A stretch of DNA of 64,000 nt from JAQBVV01 sp965249205. GTDB taxonomy: Bacteria; Acidobacteriota; Vicinamibacteria; Vicinamibacterales; UBA2999. Position numbers and translations under genes: made by a program. This document shows, piece after piece, positions 40,313 through 48,807 of the stretch (its first letter is position 1; each line of letters starts with the position of its first letter). The notes under the pieces were generated by a model. That model was not told the origin of the DNA, ran no database searches, and worked only from the letters and a program-made list of their open reading frames with translations. The DNA lies in assembly GCA_965249205.1 (NCBI GenBank), contig CBDFLL010000003.1:203303-267302 (forward strand). Direction: 5' to 3'.

Positions 40313-40753
40313 ATGTTCGCCAGTAGGACCACCGTCACGATTCCGATTCCGTTCGATCCGCCGCACACCGTCACGCTGCAGCGGTTACCAGGGCGCCACC
40401 TCCGTACGGCGGAAGAGCAGAACCGCATTGAGGCCATGGCGTACGTCGAACGCATGGGCGGCGAGGCGTTTCGGAAGCAGCTTGAAGCCGTCGGTGACAC
40501 TGCCGCGGTCAAGGAAGCCATGAAGGAGGCCCAGGCCGACCCGTTGAATGGCTACCACAAGCCCACGCTGATCAAGTTCGGGGTCAAGGCGTGGACGTGT
40601 GAGGAGGAGGTGGGGCCGGCGGCGTTCGATGACTTGGAGGACGAGGCGATTGACTTTCTGGCGCGCGAGGTGCTGCGGATCACGAAGCCGGCGCTGTTCA
40701 TCGGTGAGGAGACGGCAAGAAAAAACGCCTCAAGCGGTTCCACTGCCACCTAG
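40313..40753 (+). CDS. Tail assembly chaperone, short form (gpG-like)
   Basis: 146 aa. 'VTIPIPFDPPHTVTLQRLPGRHLRTAEEQNRIEAM' then a helical centre. Ends 'EETARKNASSGSTAT' after the slippery heptamer A AAA AAC at 40720-40726. Bound to the tape measure during tail assembly in characterised siphoviruses. Confidence 0.85.
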   Translation: MFASRTTVTIPIPFDPPHTVTLQRLPGRHLRTAEEQNRIEAMAYVERMGGEAFRKQLEAVGDTAAVKEAMKEAQADPLNGYHKPTLIKFGVKAWTCEEEVGPAAFDDLEDEAIDFLAREVLRITKPALFIGEETARKNASSGSTAT

Positions 40754-41034
40754 AGGGCAGCGGGCCGCAACCGTTTGAGTACTTCATCGGTCGGCTCTCG
40801 GAGGAGTTTGGCGGGGCGTTGCCGTCGGAGGTGTGGCGTGAGTGGCTGCGTCTCCCAGCCGGGTTCCTTGAGCAGATCATCGAGTACCGGGCGTATGAGC
40901 GAGCGAAGCACCTGAGCGACGGAGCGGATACGCCGGACGCGCGGAAGGGGCTACCGCGATCAGCGATGCTCGACCTGGTCACCGCGATCGAGTTCGAGAT
41001 CGCACGTGAGAAGAGGGCCAAGGCCAGCACATGA
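40313..41034 (+). CDS. Tail assembly chaperone frameshift product (gpGT-like)
   Basis: A -1 shift at A AAA AAC (40720-40726) bypasses the short-form stop and continues 'KKRLKRFHCHLEGSGPQPFEYFIGRLSEEFGGALP...REKRAKAST' to the stop at 41032-41034, giving about 240 aa. The downstream frame has no good start of its own upstream of 40819 and encodes 'LPSEVWREWLRLPAGFLEQIIEYRA', a gpT-like sequence. This gene order is the standard G/GT arrangement before a tape measure. Confidence 0.88.
40720..40726 (+). promoter_or_regulatory. -1 programmed frameshift slippery site
   Basis: AAAAAAC read as A AAA AAC in the zero frame (codons AGA-AAA-AAC), a canonical X XXY YYZ heptamer. Downstream of it the -1 frame is open for 102 codons. 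Confidence 0.88.
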
Positions 41035-41429
41035 GTGAGCCGCTATTCACGGTCGACGTCGACAAGGCCGAGTTGCTGGCGGCGCTCGACGCCATTCCTG
41101 CGACCGTGCTGGCGTTTCTCAAGCCTGCGGCGAAGATCACCGCTGACCACATCGCCGACGAGGCGCGTGGCCGCGTGGCGCGTCGTACAGGCGCGACAGC
41201 CGAGGCGATCACGGTCGACGAGGCGCGCGCTGGCGACGGGTACGTGGTGTATGTGGCGAACGCCGCGGCGCATTGGCCGCACCTGGACATCGGACTGGAG
41301 TTCGGGACTCGGTTCATGGACGAGCGCCCGTTTCTCATCGTGTCAGCGCAACTCGAAGTCGGCGCCCACGATCGCCGTGCTCGTGAGGCTGTGCAAGCCG
41401 CGATCAATTCGAAAGGCCTGGGGGACTAG
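41031..41429 (+). CDS. HK97 gp10-like tail-completion protein
   Basis: 132 aa, ATGA-coupled. 'ADHIADEARGRVARRTGATAEAITVDEA' and 'AAAHWPHLDIGLEFGTRFMDERPFL' are typical of the gp10/HK97-gp10 neck family. Its place after the chaperones rather than among the connectors is unusual. Confidence 0.75.
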   Translation: MSEPLFTVDVDKAELLAALDAIPATVLAFLKPAAKITADHIADEARGRVARRTGATAEAITVDEARAGDGYVVYVANAAAHWPHLDIGLEFGTRFMDERPFLIVSAQLEVGAHDRRAREAVQAAINSKGLGD

Positions 41430-41432
41430 CTA

Positions 41433-43649
41433 GTGGCTGGCAAGAATCCCTCTATGGTGATCCGGGTCGCTGCGACCATCGCGGAACTCAAGGCCAACCT
41501 CGCCGAGGGTAGGAACCAGATCGAAACCACCACAGCAGGCATGGCGAAGCTGGCCGCGTCGCTGTCCGGCGAGAAGCTCTCCCAGAACGCCCACAACATG
41601 ACGGCCGCCGTGAACAAAATCGGCGGTGCTTCAAAGCTGACGGAGCGGGAGCAGGCGCGCGTCAACGCGACGCTGACCAAGGCGCTCGACAAATACAGGG
41701 CGATGGGCAAGGACGCGCCCGCCGCGATGGTGGAACTTGAGAAGGCCACCCGACGGGCCGAGGCGCCCACAACAGCGCTCAGTGTGGCGGTGGGTGTGCT
41801 GGCGGCCGACCTGGCGCAAAAGGCAGGCCGGGCGGTTGTGGCCTTCGGGAAGGAGGCGCTCCTGTCCTCAGCAAGGGTGGAGTCACTGGCCGGCGTCGCC
41901 CGGTTCATGGGGGCTCAGGCTGGGTATAGCGCGGGTGAGATTAACGCACTCGCCGGGGCGCTCCAGCGGCAGGGCATCACGAGCGAGCAGTCCTACAACA
42001 CCATCATCCAGATGGTGCGCGCCAATCTCAGTCTGGCCGACGCCACGAACCTGGCGACGGTGGCGCAGTCGCTCGCGCGGGCCACTGGGCAGAACTCCAG
42101 CGAGACGCTCGGCAAGCTGATCCAGGGCACACAAACGCTGCAGGTGGAAGTCCTGCGGAACGCTGGCGTGGTCATTCAGCTTGATCAGGAATACAAGAAG
42201 TTCGCCGAGACGAACGACCGCACGGTGGCATCGCTGAGCGCCCAGGAGAAGCAACAGATCGCGCTCGCGGCGGTGATTCGCGAGGGCGAGCGCGTGGCCG
42301 GGGTGTACGGCGTGACCAATGAGTTTGTGGGCGGCAAGATTCAGTCCATGACGCGCCACCAGGAAGAGGCCTCGAAGGCAATCGGTGACGTCTTCAAGCC
42401 GGCGCTCTCGCTCGGCGTGGACGTGTTGACGTCCTTGCTTAAGATCGTGCGTGAGGCGCCAGTCTTGTTCGGTGGGTTGGGTCTGTCCACCGTGGCGCTG
42501 GCCGGGTCGTTTACCGCCCTCAAGGGCGCGGCGGCGCTTGGGGTGATCTCGACCACGTCGCTGACGACCGGTCTTGGTCTTCTGTGGCCAGCGGTCGCGT
42601 TCGCCGCGTGGGAACTTGGGAAGTGGATCGGGGAGGTGTCGGGCCTGACGGATTGGGTGGAGCGCCTCGCGGGTCGTATGATGGGCCTGTCGGAGGCCGA
42701 CATCGAGGCCGGCATGGCGGCACGCAAGTACGTCGAATCGGCCGAAGGGAAGGCGGCCGTCCTGGCGGCGCAGGCGGCTGAACTTGAGAACCTTGAGAAG
42801 ACGGCCCGTGCGGCCGACGACGCGGAACGCCAGCTCGCGATCGCAGACGCCAAGGCCGAAGCGGCTGCCAGGGCACACGCGAAGGCTGTCAAGACACTGG
42901 CCGCAGAGATGCAGGCCTACGAGGACTCGATTCTCCGCGTCACTGAGGCCCAGGCCGCCCAGGTCGCCACCATCGGCAACACACTCTTCGGGTACGACGA
43001 CATCGAGCGGGCCCGCCAGTACGCCGACGCGATCGGCGACGTCGACAATATCTCGCGCATGAACGCGGAGACCCAGCGGGAGGTCGCCGAGGTGATGCGG
43101 GCGGGCATCGAGGCGCTGGTGGCGGCCGGCTTGAGCGCCGACGAGTTCACGGGACACCTCGAGGTGCTCCGCTTGAAGGCCACGGAGACGGGGCGCGATG
43201 CGGCGTTCGAGCTGCAGCGGATTCAGGCCGAAGCCGCCAACGCGTCCGCCGGCCTCGCGACGGTGCTGCAGGGACTGACGATCATCGGGCAGAGTCCGGT
43301 CACTCTGGAGGAGCGGAACGCCGAGGGTTTCCAGAGCCGCTTGAGTCAGCGCGGTGTGGTGCTGTTCGACGACTACGGCAACGCGTACGAGGCGCCGGCA
43401 CGCGCCAGGGGCGGGCCCGTGACAGCGGGGCAGCCGTACACCGTGGGCGAGCGCGGCCCCGAACTCTTTGTGCCGAAGGTGGCTGGCACGGTGCTCCCGA
43501 CCGGCGCCGGCGGTTCCCCGGTGACGGTCAATGTCAACGTCGGCCACTTCATCGGGTCGGACGAGTCGGCCGCGCGGCAGCTGGCGGCGATCGTGAGCGG
43601 GCAGGTGATGCAAACACTCGCGACCAACCGCAAGTTGGACTCGATCTAA
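41433..43649 (+). CDS. Tape measure protein
   Basis: 738 aa from GTG 41433. Long alpha-helical N-terminus, hydrophobic central helices ('FGGLGLSTVALAGSFTALKGAAALG', 'GLLWPAVAFAAWELGKWIG'), a coiled-coil region ('AERQLAIADAKAEAAARAHAKAVK'), and C-terminal 'ARARGGPVTAGQPYTVGERGPELFVP'. At 1.5 A per residue the tail would be about 110 nm. Bound by the chaperones during assembly. Confidence 0.92.
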   Translation: MAGKNPSMVIRVAATIAELKANLAEGRNQIETTTAGMAKLAASLSGEKLSQNAHNMTAAVNKIGGASKLTEREQARVNATLTKALDKYRAMGKDAPAAMVELEKATRRAEAPTTALSVAVGVLAADLAQKAGRAVVAFGKEALLSSARVESLAGVARFMGAQAGYSAGEINALAGALQRQGITSEQSYNTIIQMVRANLSLADATNLATVAQSLARATGQNSSETLGKLIQGTQTLQVEVLRNAGVVIQLDQEYKKFAETNDRTVASLSAQEKQQIALAAVIREGERVAGVYGVTNEFVGGKIQSMTRHQEEASKAIGDVFKPALSLGVDVLTSLLKIVREAPVLFGGLGLSTVALAGSFTALKGAAALGVISTTSLTTGLGLLWPAVAFAAWELGKWIGEVSGLTDWVERLAGRMMGLSEADIEAGMAARKYVESAEGKAAVLAAQAAELENLEKTARAADDAERQLAIADAKAEAAARAHAKAVKTLAAEMQAYEDSILRVTEAQAAQVATIGNTLFGYDDIERARQYADAIGDVDNISRMNAETQREVAEVMRAGIEALVAAGLSADEFTGHLEVLRLKATETGRDAAFELQRIQAEAANASAGLATVLQGLTIIGQSPVTLEERNAEGFQSRLSQRGVVLFDDYGNAYEAPARARGGPVTAGQPYTVGERGPELFVPKVAGTVLPTGAGGSPVTVNVNVGHFIGSDESAARQLAAIVSGQVMQTLATNRKLDSI

Positions 43650-46618
43650 TGTCCGTCACCGTCACGATCAATGGCGTCGACCGCACGGCGAACGTGATGC
43701 CGCTCTCAGGGTCGGCCTGGTCGTCGCTTGAGGTCCTCGAGGCGCTCAACGACGAGCCGGACACGGCGTCGATGGTGGTGAAAGGCTTCACGCCGCTGGC
43801 GGGCCACGCGGTCGAGGTAGTGCACGGGGTGACCAAGCTGTTCGGCGGGTCGATCGTGCGGCCGACGCAGGTCTACGTTGGCGCCTCCAGCAATGTGCAG
43901 TGGAAGCTCTTCTGTGCCGACTGGATGCGGTTGATGAATCGGCGGCTCGTGAATGCCTTCTACACGGGGACCCCCAAGGCGATCCTCGTGGCGATCGTGG
44001 CGGACTTCACGTCGGGGTTCACGACGACGAACGTGGCGGCCGCGCTGGATGTGACGCCGCTCTCGGGCGGGATTACGTTCACGAATGAGCCGGCCGGCAC
44101 CGCCATCACGCGCCTCATGCGCCGCGCCGGCGGGTACTGGTATATCGACGCGGATCGCGACATCCACGCGTTCTATACCGACGCGGCGAGCCCGCCCAAC
44201 GACGTGACCGATGTGTCCACGCCGGAGATCGAGTCGCTGGTGATTCACCGGGATGTGACCCAGGTGCGGACACGGGTGTTCGTGGAAGGCGGGGGCAGCG
44301 AGACGGTCCTTGAGGTGCTCGCCGGAGCGACGTCGATGCGGGTGTTCGACGGGTCGTGGTATGCGCCTGGTGGTGGCCTGGTGCAGGTGGGGCCGCAGGT
44401 GATTGCCTACGCCGCCTCGGGGCTGCTGGCGGGGCCCTCGGCGCCCACGGCCGCCGAGAGCCGTGTGGACGGCCGGCTGTACGACGGGGCCTATCGCTAC
44501 AAGGTGGCGCTGATTGACGCCGGACAGGAGCTCCCGGTGTCGGTGCCATCGAATGCCGTCACGATCACGTCGGTGCCGGACCCCACGTCAGCCATTGGTG
44601 CGGCCGACGTGGGGTTCTCGGCGCCAGGCAGCGCACCGACGATTGGCGTCCGCACCGCGGGCGCGGGCCCGGACGACGGGACCCACGAGTACGCGGTCAC
44701 CTTTGAAACGGCGACCGGCGAGACGACCGGTGGTCCGCGCAGCGCCGCGGTCACCACCGGGAAGGTCGCCGCGCCCAGCAGCCCGCCGACGCTGACGAAA
44801 AACAACGGCGGCAACCTCGCGCAGGGTGTCTACAAATACACGACCACCGCTGTCAACGCCGCGGGCGAGACCACGCCAAGCGCAGAGGCGAGTGTCACCT
44901 TGAACGAAGTGCAGCGGCCTGGTTTCGGCGGCGCGGGGCTGAATTTCTTGAGCGGTGGAAGCCTCGACGACAACGGCGTCTACAGCTGGACACTGACCTT
45001 TGTTACCGCCCAGGGGGAAACGCTGGCGTCGACCGGCGCCCCCGGCGGCGGCGCGATTGGGGTCGGCAACACGCAGGCGAACTTTCCCAACGGATCGATG
45101 CCTACGACGGCACCTGGCGACACGGGGGTGACGCATAAGAACCTCTACCGGACGACGAACGGGGGGAGCACCTTTAAGCTCGTCGCGCAGCTGACGCTCG
45201 CGACCACGAGTTACAACGACACCACCGCCGATGGGTCGCTCGGCGCCGATGCGCCATCGACCAATACGGCGGTCTATCGGAAGATCTCGGTCACCGGGAT
45301 CCCGACGTCGGCCGATCCCACGGTCACCGCGCGCAAGCTGTATCGCACCGTGGCGAACGGCAGCACGTACAAGCTGGTCACCACGATCAACGACAATTCG
45401 ACGACGACCTACGCAGACAACATCGCGGATGGGTCGCTCGGGGCCAACGCGCCATCGACCAATACGGCCACCCGGAACGTCGTGCCGTTGACCGCGATTC
45501 CGACGGGCCCCGCCGGCACGACAAACCGAAAGCTCTATCGCACGACGGCCGCGGCGCCGACCGGGCAACTCAAGCTGGTCGCCACCATCGCCGGGAACGT
45601 CACGACCACCTTCAACGACACCGTGACGGACGGGTCGCTCGGCGCGAATATCCCGACGGTCAACACGGCAGGCGGGTCGCTCGGGAATGGCACCTACACG
45701 TGGCGGGTGATCTTTACGACCGCGAGCGGGGAGTCGGCCGCCAACACGGAGAAGCGCGCGGGGATCACGACCGGCGGGGCGGACTTGAGCAGTATCCCGA
45801 CGTCGGGGGATGCGAGGGTAACTGGCCGGAAGATCTACCGCACGATCGTGAACGGCTCGTCGTTCCTCCTGGAGGCCACGATTGCCGACAACGTCACGAC
45901 CACGTACGCCAGCACCCTCGCGGACGGCGCCCTCGGCGCGGCCTTGGCCGACGTCAACACGGCGAAGCACGGCAAGATCAACCTCACGAGTATCGCGACG
46001 GGTGGCGCGTCCATCACCGCCCGGCGCATCTACCGGACGAGTGCCGGCGGCGCCGTGTACAAGCTCCTGGCGACGATTCTCGAGAACGTCACGACGACCT
46101 ACCTCGACACCATCGCGGATGCCAGTCTCGGCGCGGAGCCGCCGGCACCGGTCTCTGAGCTCACGGGCATCCCAGCGAGCGGCGCCGGGGCCGTGGCCTA
46201 TGACATACGCCAACAGGAACCGGTGAACATCGTCGCGCAGGTCGACGAGACGGCGGCCCAGACGGCATTGGCGGCGATCGAGGGCGGCGACGGGATCCAT
46301 GAACACAGCATCGTGGACGGACGCCTGGTCATCGCCACCGCGACCGCGCGCGGCACGGCCGAACTGGCCCGCTTCAAGGATCCGATCGTCACCGTCACCT
46401 ATGACACGCACGACCCGCTGACGCGGGTTGGCAAGAGCATCACGTTCAACCTCTCGTCACCGACGAGCCTCGTGGCGTCATTCGTGATTCAGCGGGTCCG
46501 GCGGTCGGAGTTCACGGGCCTAGCGGGCGGCGTTCCACGGTGTGCGGTCGAGGCCTCAAGCGTCAAATTCTCGCTGGAGGACCTGCTGCGATGGGCACGC
46601 GTGGAGCAGGGGGGATAA
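43649..46618 (+). CDS. 989-aa tail tip protein with tandem beta-repeats
   Basis: Begins 'SVTVTINGVDRTANVMPLSG', like tail-hub proteins, and continues through a receptor-hub-like N-terminus to about residue 290. Then come Ig-like segments ('GTHEYAVTFETATGETTGGP') and a tandem array of about six units, each with 'RKLYRT...YKLV..I.dN.TTTY.D..ADGSLGA'. The C-terminus ('DPLTRVGKSITFNLSSPTSLVAS') is again hub-like. Probably a baseplate hub with a repeat-built arm for host binding. Confidence 0.75.
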   Translation: MSVTVTINGVDRTANVMPLSGSAWSSLEVLEALNDEPDTASMVVKGFTPLAGHAVEVVHGVTKLFGGSIVRPTQVYVGASSNVQWKLFCADWMRLMNRRLVNAFYTGTPKAILVAIVADFTSGFTTTNVAAALDVTPLSGGITFTNEPAGTAITRLMRRAGGYWYIDADRDIHAFYTDAASPPNDVTDVSTPEIESLVIHRDVTQVRTRVFVEGGGSETVLEVLAGATSMRVFDGSWYAPGGGLVQVGPQVIAYAASGLLAGPSAPTAAESRVDGRLYDGAYRYKVALIDAGQELPVSVPSNAVTITSVPDPTSAIGAADVGFSAPGSAPTIGVRTAGAGPDDGTHEYAVTFETATGETTGGPRSAAVTTGKVAAPSSPPTLTKNNGGNLAQGVYKYTTTAVNAAGETTPSAEASVTLNEVQRPGFGGAGLNFLSGGSLDDNGVYSWTLTFVTAQGETLASTGAPGGGAIGVGNTQANFPNGSMPTTAPGDTGVTHKNLYRTTNGGSTFKLVAQLTLATTSYNDTTADGSLGADAPSTNTAVYRKISVTGIPTSADPTVTARKLYRTVANGSTYKLVTTINDNSTTTYADNIADGSLGANAPSTNTATRNVVPLTAIPTGPAGTTNRKLYRTTAAAPTGQLKLVATIAGNVTTTFNDTVTDGSLGANIPTVNTAGGSLGNGTYTWRVIFTTASGESAANTEKRAGITTGGADLSSIPTSGDARVTGRKIYRTIVNGSSFLLEATIADNVTTTYASTLADGALGAALADVNTAKHGKINLTSIATGGASITARRIYRTSAGGAVYKLLATILENVTTTYLDTIADASLGAEPPAPVSELTGIPASGAGAVAYDIRQQEPVNIVAQVDETAAQTALAAIEGGDGIHEHSIVDGRLVIATATARGTAELARFKDPIVTVTYDTHDPLTRVGKSITFNLSSPTSLVASFVIQRVRRSEFTGLAGGVPRCAVEASSVKFSLEDLLRWARVEQGG
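45120..46140 (+). repeat. In-frame tandem repeats in the tail tip gene
   Basis: Repeats of about 190-240 bp share CTCTATCGCAC-like and GATGGGTCGCTCGG(G/C)GC motifs, for example near 45231, 45429, 45630, 45924 and 46118. They are diverged but in phase, encoding the (R)KLYRT...DGSLGA units. Confidence 0.75.
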
Positions 46619-46622
46619 CGCC

Positions 46623-46901
46623 GTGACGTTGACCCTCGAACTCTGGCAGGCCGGCGCGCTCTTCGGGGCGTACGGGGGCGCGATCATCTGGCTGATGCGG
46701 CTGCAGAATCGGACGGCGTCGACCGCGACGGATCTGAAGAAACATGAGGAGGGGTGCGCGGCCCGCTACGCAGAAATGGCCACGCAGCGAACGGAGGACA
46801 GGGACCTTGCCGAGGGTCACCGCCGTGAAGACCGCGAATGGATGAAGGCGATCTCCAAGAAGCTGGACCGACTCATGGAGCGCGAGTCTGGTGGTGGTTG
46901 A
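46623..46901 (+). CDS. Holin-like protein (membrane helix plus coiled coil)
   Basis: 92 aa from GTG 46623. A single N-terminal hydrophobic helix ('GALFGAYGGAIIWLMRLQ') is followed by a charged coiled coil ('RTEDRDLAEGHRREDREWMKAISKKLDRLME'). Position between tail tip and endolysin suits a holin or spanin-like role. Confidence 0.65.
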   Translation: MTLTLELWQAGALFGAYGGAIIWLMRLQNRTASTATDLKKHEEGCAARYAEMATQRTEDRDLAEGHRREDREWMKAISKKLDRLMERESGGG

Positions 46902-46919
46902 AGAGAGAGGAGGGAACGA

Positions 46920-47378
46920 ATGACGATCTTTGAGCAGGCGCAACGGTTCGTGGGCGAGGTCCAGGAGCTTCGCGGCGCTGAGCATGCCCCGTTTATTCAA
47001 TGGTGCTTCGAGTGCTGTGGTTATGGCCCTGATACGCCGGACGAAACCCCCTGGTGTAGCGCCTTCGTGAATCGGATCGCGTGGCTCCTCCGCCTCCCGC
47101 GCTCGAAGTCGGCCGCGGCCCGGTCCTGGCTCACGGTCGGGCGTCCAGTCGCCCTCGCCGAGGCGCGTGCAGAAAATGACGTGGTGATTCTGATGCGTGG
47201 CGGCGGCAATCAACCGGGTCCGGAGGTGACATCTGGCGCACCAGGCCATGTCGGGGTCTTTGCTGGCTATGACGCGACGACGGGGAAGGTGTCAGTGTTG
47301 GCCGGGAACCAGGCGAATACTGTTACGGTCGCCGACTTCGACGCCGACCGTGTGCTTGGAGTGCGGAGGCTGGCGTGA
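46920..47378 (+). CDS. NlpC/P60/CHAP-like endolysin
   Basis: 152 aa with a strong GAGGAGGGAACG ribosome site. 'DETPWCSAFVNRIAWLLRLPRSKSAAARSWLTVG' contains the catalytic Cys in 'WCSAFVN'; 'GAPGHVGVFAGYD' supplies the His. Matches the TIGR02594-type phage peptidoglycan amidase/peptidase. No signal sequence, so it needs a holin. Confidence 0.88.
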   Translation: MTIFEQAQRFVGEVQELRGAEHAPFIQWCFECCGYGPDTPDETPWCSAFVNRIAWLLRLPRSKSAAARSWLTVGRPVALAEARAENDVVILMRGGGNQPGPEVTSGAPGHVGVFAGYDATTGKVSVLAGNQANTVTVADFDADRVLGVRRLA

Positions 47379-47974
47379 CGAAGTATGTGCCGGTGGCCGG
47401 CACGAATGCCGGCATGCAAGAGCACGCGTGGAATCGCGAGGGCTCGCTGTTTGCACTGTTCATGCGAGATCACGGCTTCGAGTGGTGCGGCACAGCGTTC
47501 GGGTTTTGGAGTACGGCCCTGGCCGGCACGTTCTTCACGGGCAGCGGTCACCTGGCGTGGCAGTTCGGCGCGAAGCAGCTACAGGAACACCTCAACGCGC
47601 TGGCCTACGAGGACCGGAACATCTGGGCGCACTCATGGGGCGGGGCCGTCGTGGCGTATCTCCTGGCGGACCCGAAGACCGAGCGGGTGCGGTCGGTCGT
47701 GACGATCGACACGCCGCTACAGCGCAGGCTCGACCCGGTGTGGTACGCCGGGAAGCACAACCGCGACTATCACGAGCATCTGTTCTCCAAAGGGTGGGGG
47801 TCACGGATTCGGTTCATCGCCCAGCGCGGCCGCCCGATGCGCGCGATGCCGTGGGCGGACCGGAACACGAACATCACGGGCGGGCATTCAGGCATGCTCA
47901 ACCGACAAGCGTTCATGCCGCAGGCGGCGCCGGTTGGTCATCGCGTCAGGACGCTCGATCGGAAGGCCGCGTGA
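47375..47974 (+). CDS. Alpha/beta-hydrolase (lipase/esterase fold)
   Basis: 199 aa, GTGA-coupled to the endolysin. 'VPVAGTNAG' opening, then the nucleophile elbow 'AHSWGGAVVAYLLAD' (GxSxG variant H-S-W-G) and 'TIDTPLQRRL'. C-terminal His in 'GGHSGML'. In mycobacteriophages a LysB esterase follows LysA; here it could attack the outer-envelope lipids during lysis. Function inferred from neighbourhood. Confidence 0.75.
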   Translation: MTKYVPVAGTNAGMQEHAWNREGSLFALFMRDHGFEWCGTAFGFWSTALAGTFFTGSGHLAWQFGAKQLQEHLNALAYEDRNIWAHSWGGAVVAYLLADPKTERVRSVVTIDTPLQRRLDPVWYAGKHNRDYHEHLFSKGWGSRIRFIAQRGRPMRAMPWADRNTNITGGHSGMLNRQAFMPQAAPVGHRVRTLDRKAA

Positions 47975-48222
47975 AAGGCGTCGCGTTCACCGAGCCGCCG
48001 CCACATCTAATGGCCGACGCCACGAAGGTTATCGCTGAGCTGTCGAAAGGACTACCGCGAGGTGCCACGGGCGGCATCGTCGGCGTGGCCACCGACAGCG
48101 GGATGAACGCGGCCGTCGTCCATCGAGTCGGCCGCAGCCGTCACTTCGAGGTGGCGACGTGGATCGGGAAAGAGTGGGGCTCGAAGGTGACCGGCGGCGG
48201 CGCGGTCAACGTCGCGTGGTAA
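47971..48222 (+). CDS. Small late protein at the module end, unknown
   Basis: 83 aa from GTG 47971, coupled to the hydrolase stop. 'GIVGVATDSGMNAAVVHRVGRSRHFEVATW' has no recognised family. Its last codons run into the IS3 relic's reverse-strand remains, so the native C-terminus may have been altered. Confidence 0.5.
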   Translation: MKGVAFTEPPPHLMADATKVIAELSKGLPRGATGGIVGVATDSGMNAAVVHRVGRSRHFEVATWIGKEWGSKVTGGGAVNVAW

Positions 48223-48760
48223 GGGATAGTGGCGAGCTGTGCAGACGTCTGCACTCGCGGGCCGTGATCAACGCCGTGAGCGCGATGTCCTCCACGGCCC
48301 GCGCCGACGGCCGCCGTGTGGCCCACGCGTAGAAGCCGCTGGCGGCGACGCCCAGCCGCCGGCCCATGACCCGGACCGGAGAGGTGGCCTGGTTCGCCTT
48401 CATGAACCCGAAGATCGCTTCGTGTTCGGCGCGGTCTCCTGTGCGAACCAGGCCGCCGGCTTGTGACACGATCTCCCGCTCGAGCTTCAGACTGCCGATG
48501 CTCGCGCCGGAGCTGCGTCAGCTTGGCCCGCTCGGCGGTCGTGAGGCCGTCAGTTCGCCGACCGGCATCGCGATCGGCCTGGGCCACCCAGTGGCTGATC
48601 GACTGGGCCGTCGGTTCAAATGCTCGGGCGAGTTCTTCCGGAGTACGCCCGGCCCGGACCAACGCGACCCGCTGCTCGCGAAACTCCGGGGGAAGGGCTT
48701 CCTGGGTGTCGGCATCGTGGGCTCCTGCTACCACAAGGGTTTGGTGTCCACGAAAGCGGG
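48222..48760 (-). pseudogene. IS3-family OrfA/OrfB relic
   Basis: OrfA frame gives 'LPPEFREQRVALVRAGRTPEELARAFEPTAQSISHWV' and a coiled segment; after a frame change OrfB begins 'SQAGGLVRTGDRAEHEAIFGFMKANQATSPVRVMGRRLGVAASGFYAW'. OrfB is cut after about 60 residues, so the catalytic DDE is absent. Inverted end R3 lies at 48774-48805. Confidence 0.8.
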
Positions 48761-48773
48761 GCAGGCCCAAGGG

Positions 48774-48805
48774 GGCCATCTGGGGCAGACAAATCGGAAA
48801 TCCCG
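48774..48805. repeat. IS3-type end relic, copy R3
   Basis: GGCCATCTGGGGCAGACAAA then TCGGAAATCCCGG, inverted relative to R1 and R2 and outside the OrfA relic, so it is that element's left end. It lies 3 bp from the stop of the leftward collagen-like gene. Confidence 0.65.
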
Positions 48806-48807
48806 GT

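Noticed and set aside
40819..41034. Independent small gene after the chaperone
   Set aside because: Explained by the -1 frameshift; its first in-frame ATG/GTG leaves out the conserved start of the gpT-like domain.
45120..46140. Diversity-generating retroelement variable region
   Set aside because: No reverse transcriptase or template repeat in the window, and no adenine-specific variation pattern visible.
44588..46411. 607-codon reverse-strand frame opposite the tail tip gene
   Set aside because: Antisense to a repeat-rich gene; its periodicity mirrors the forward repeats.
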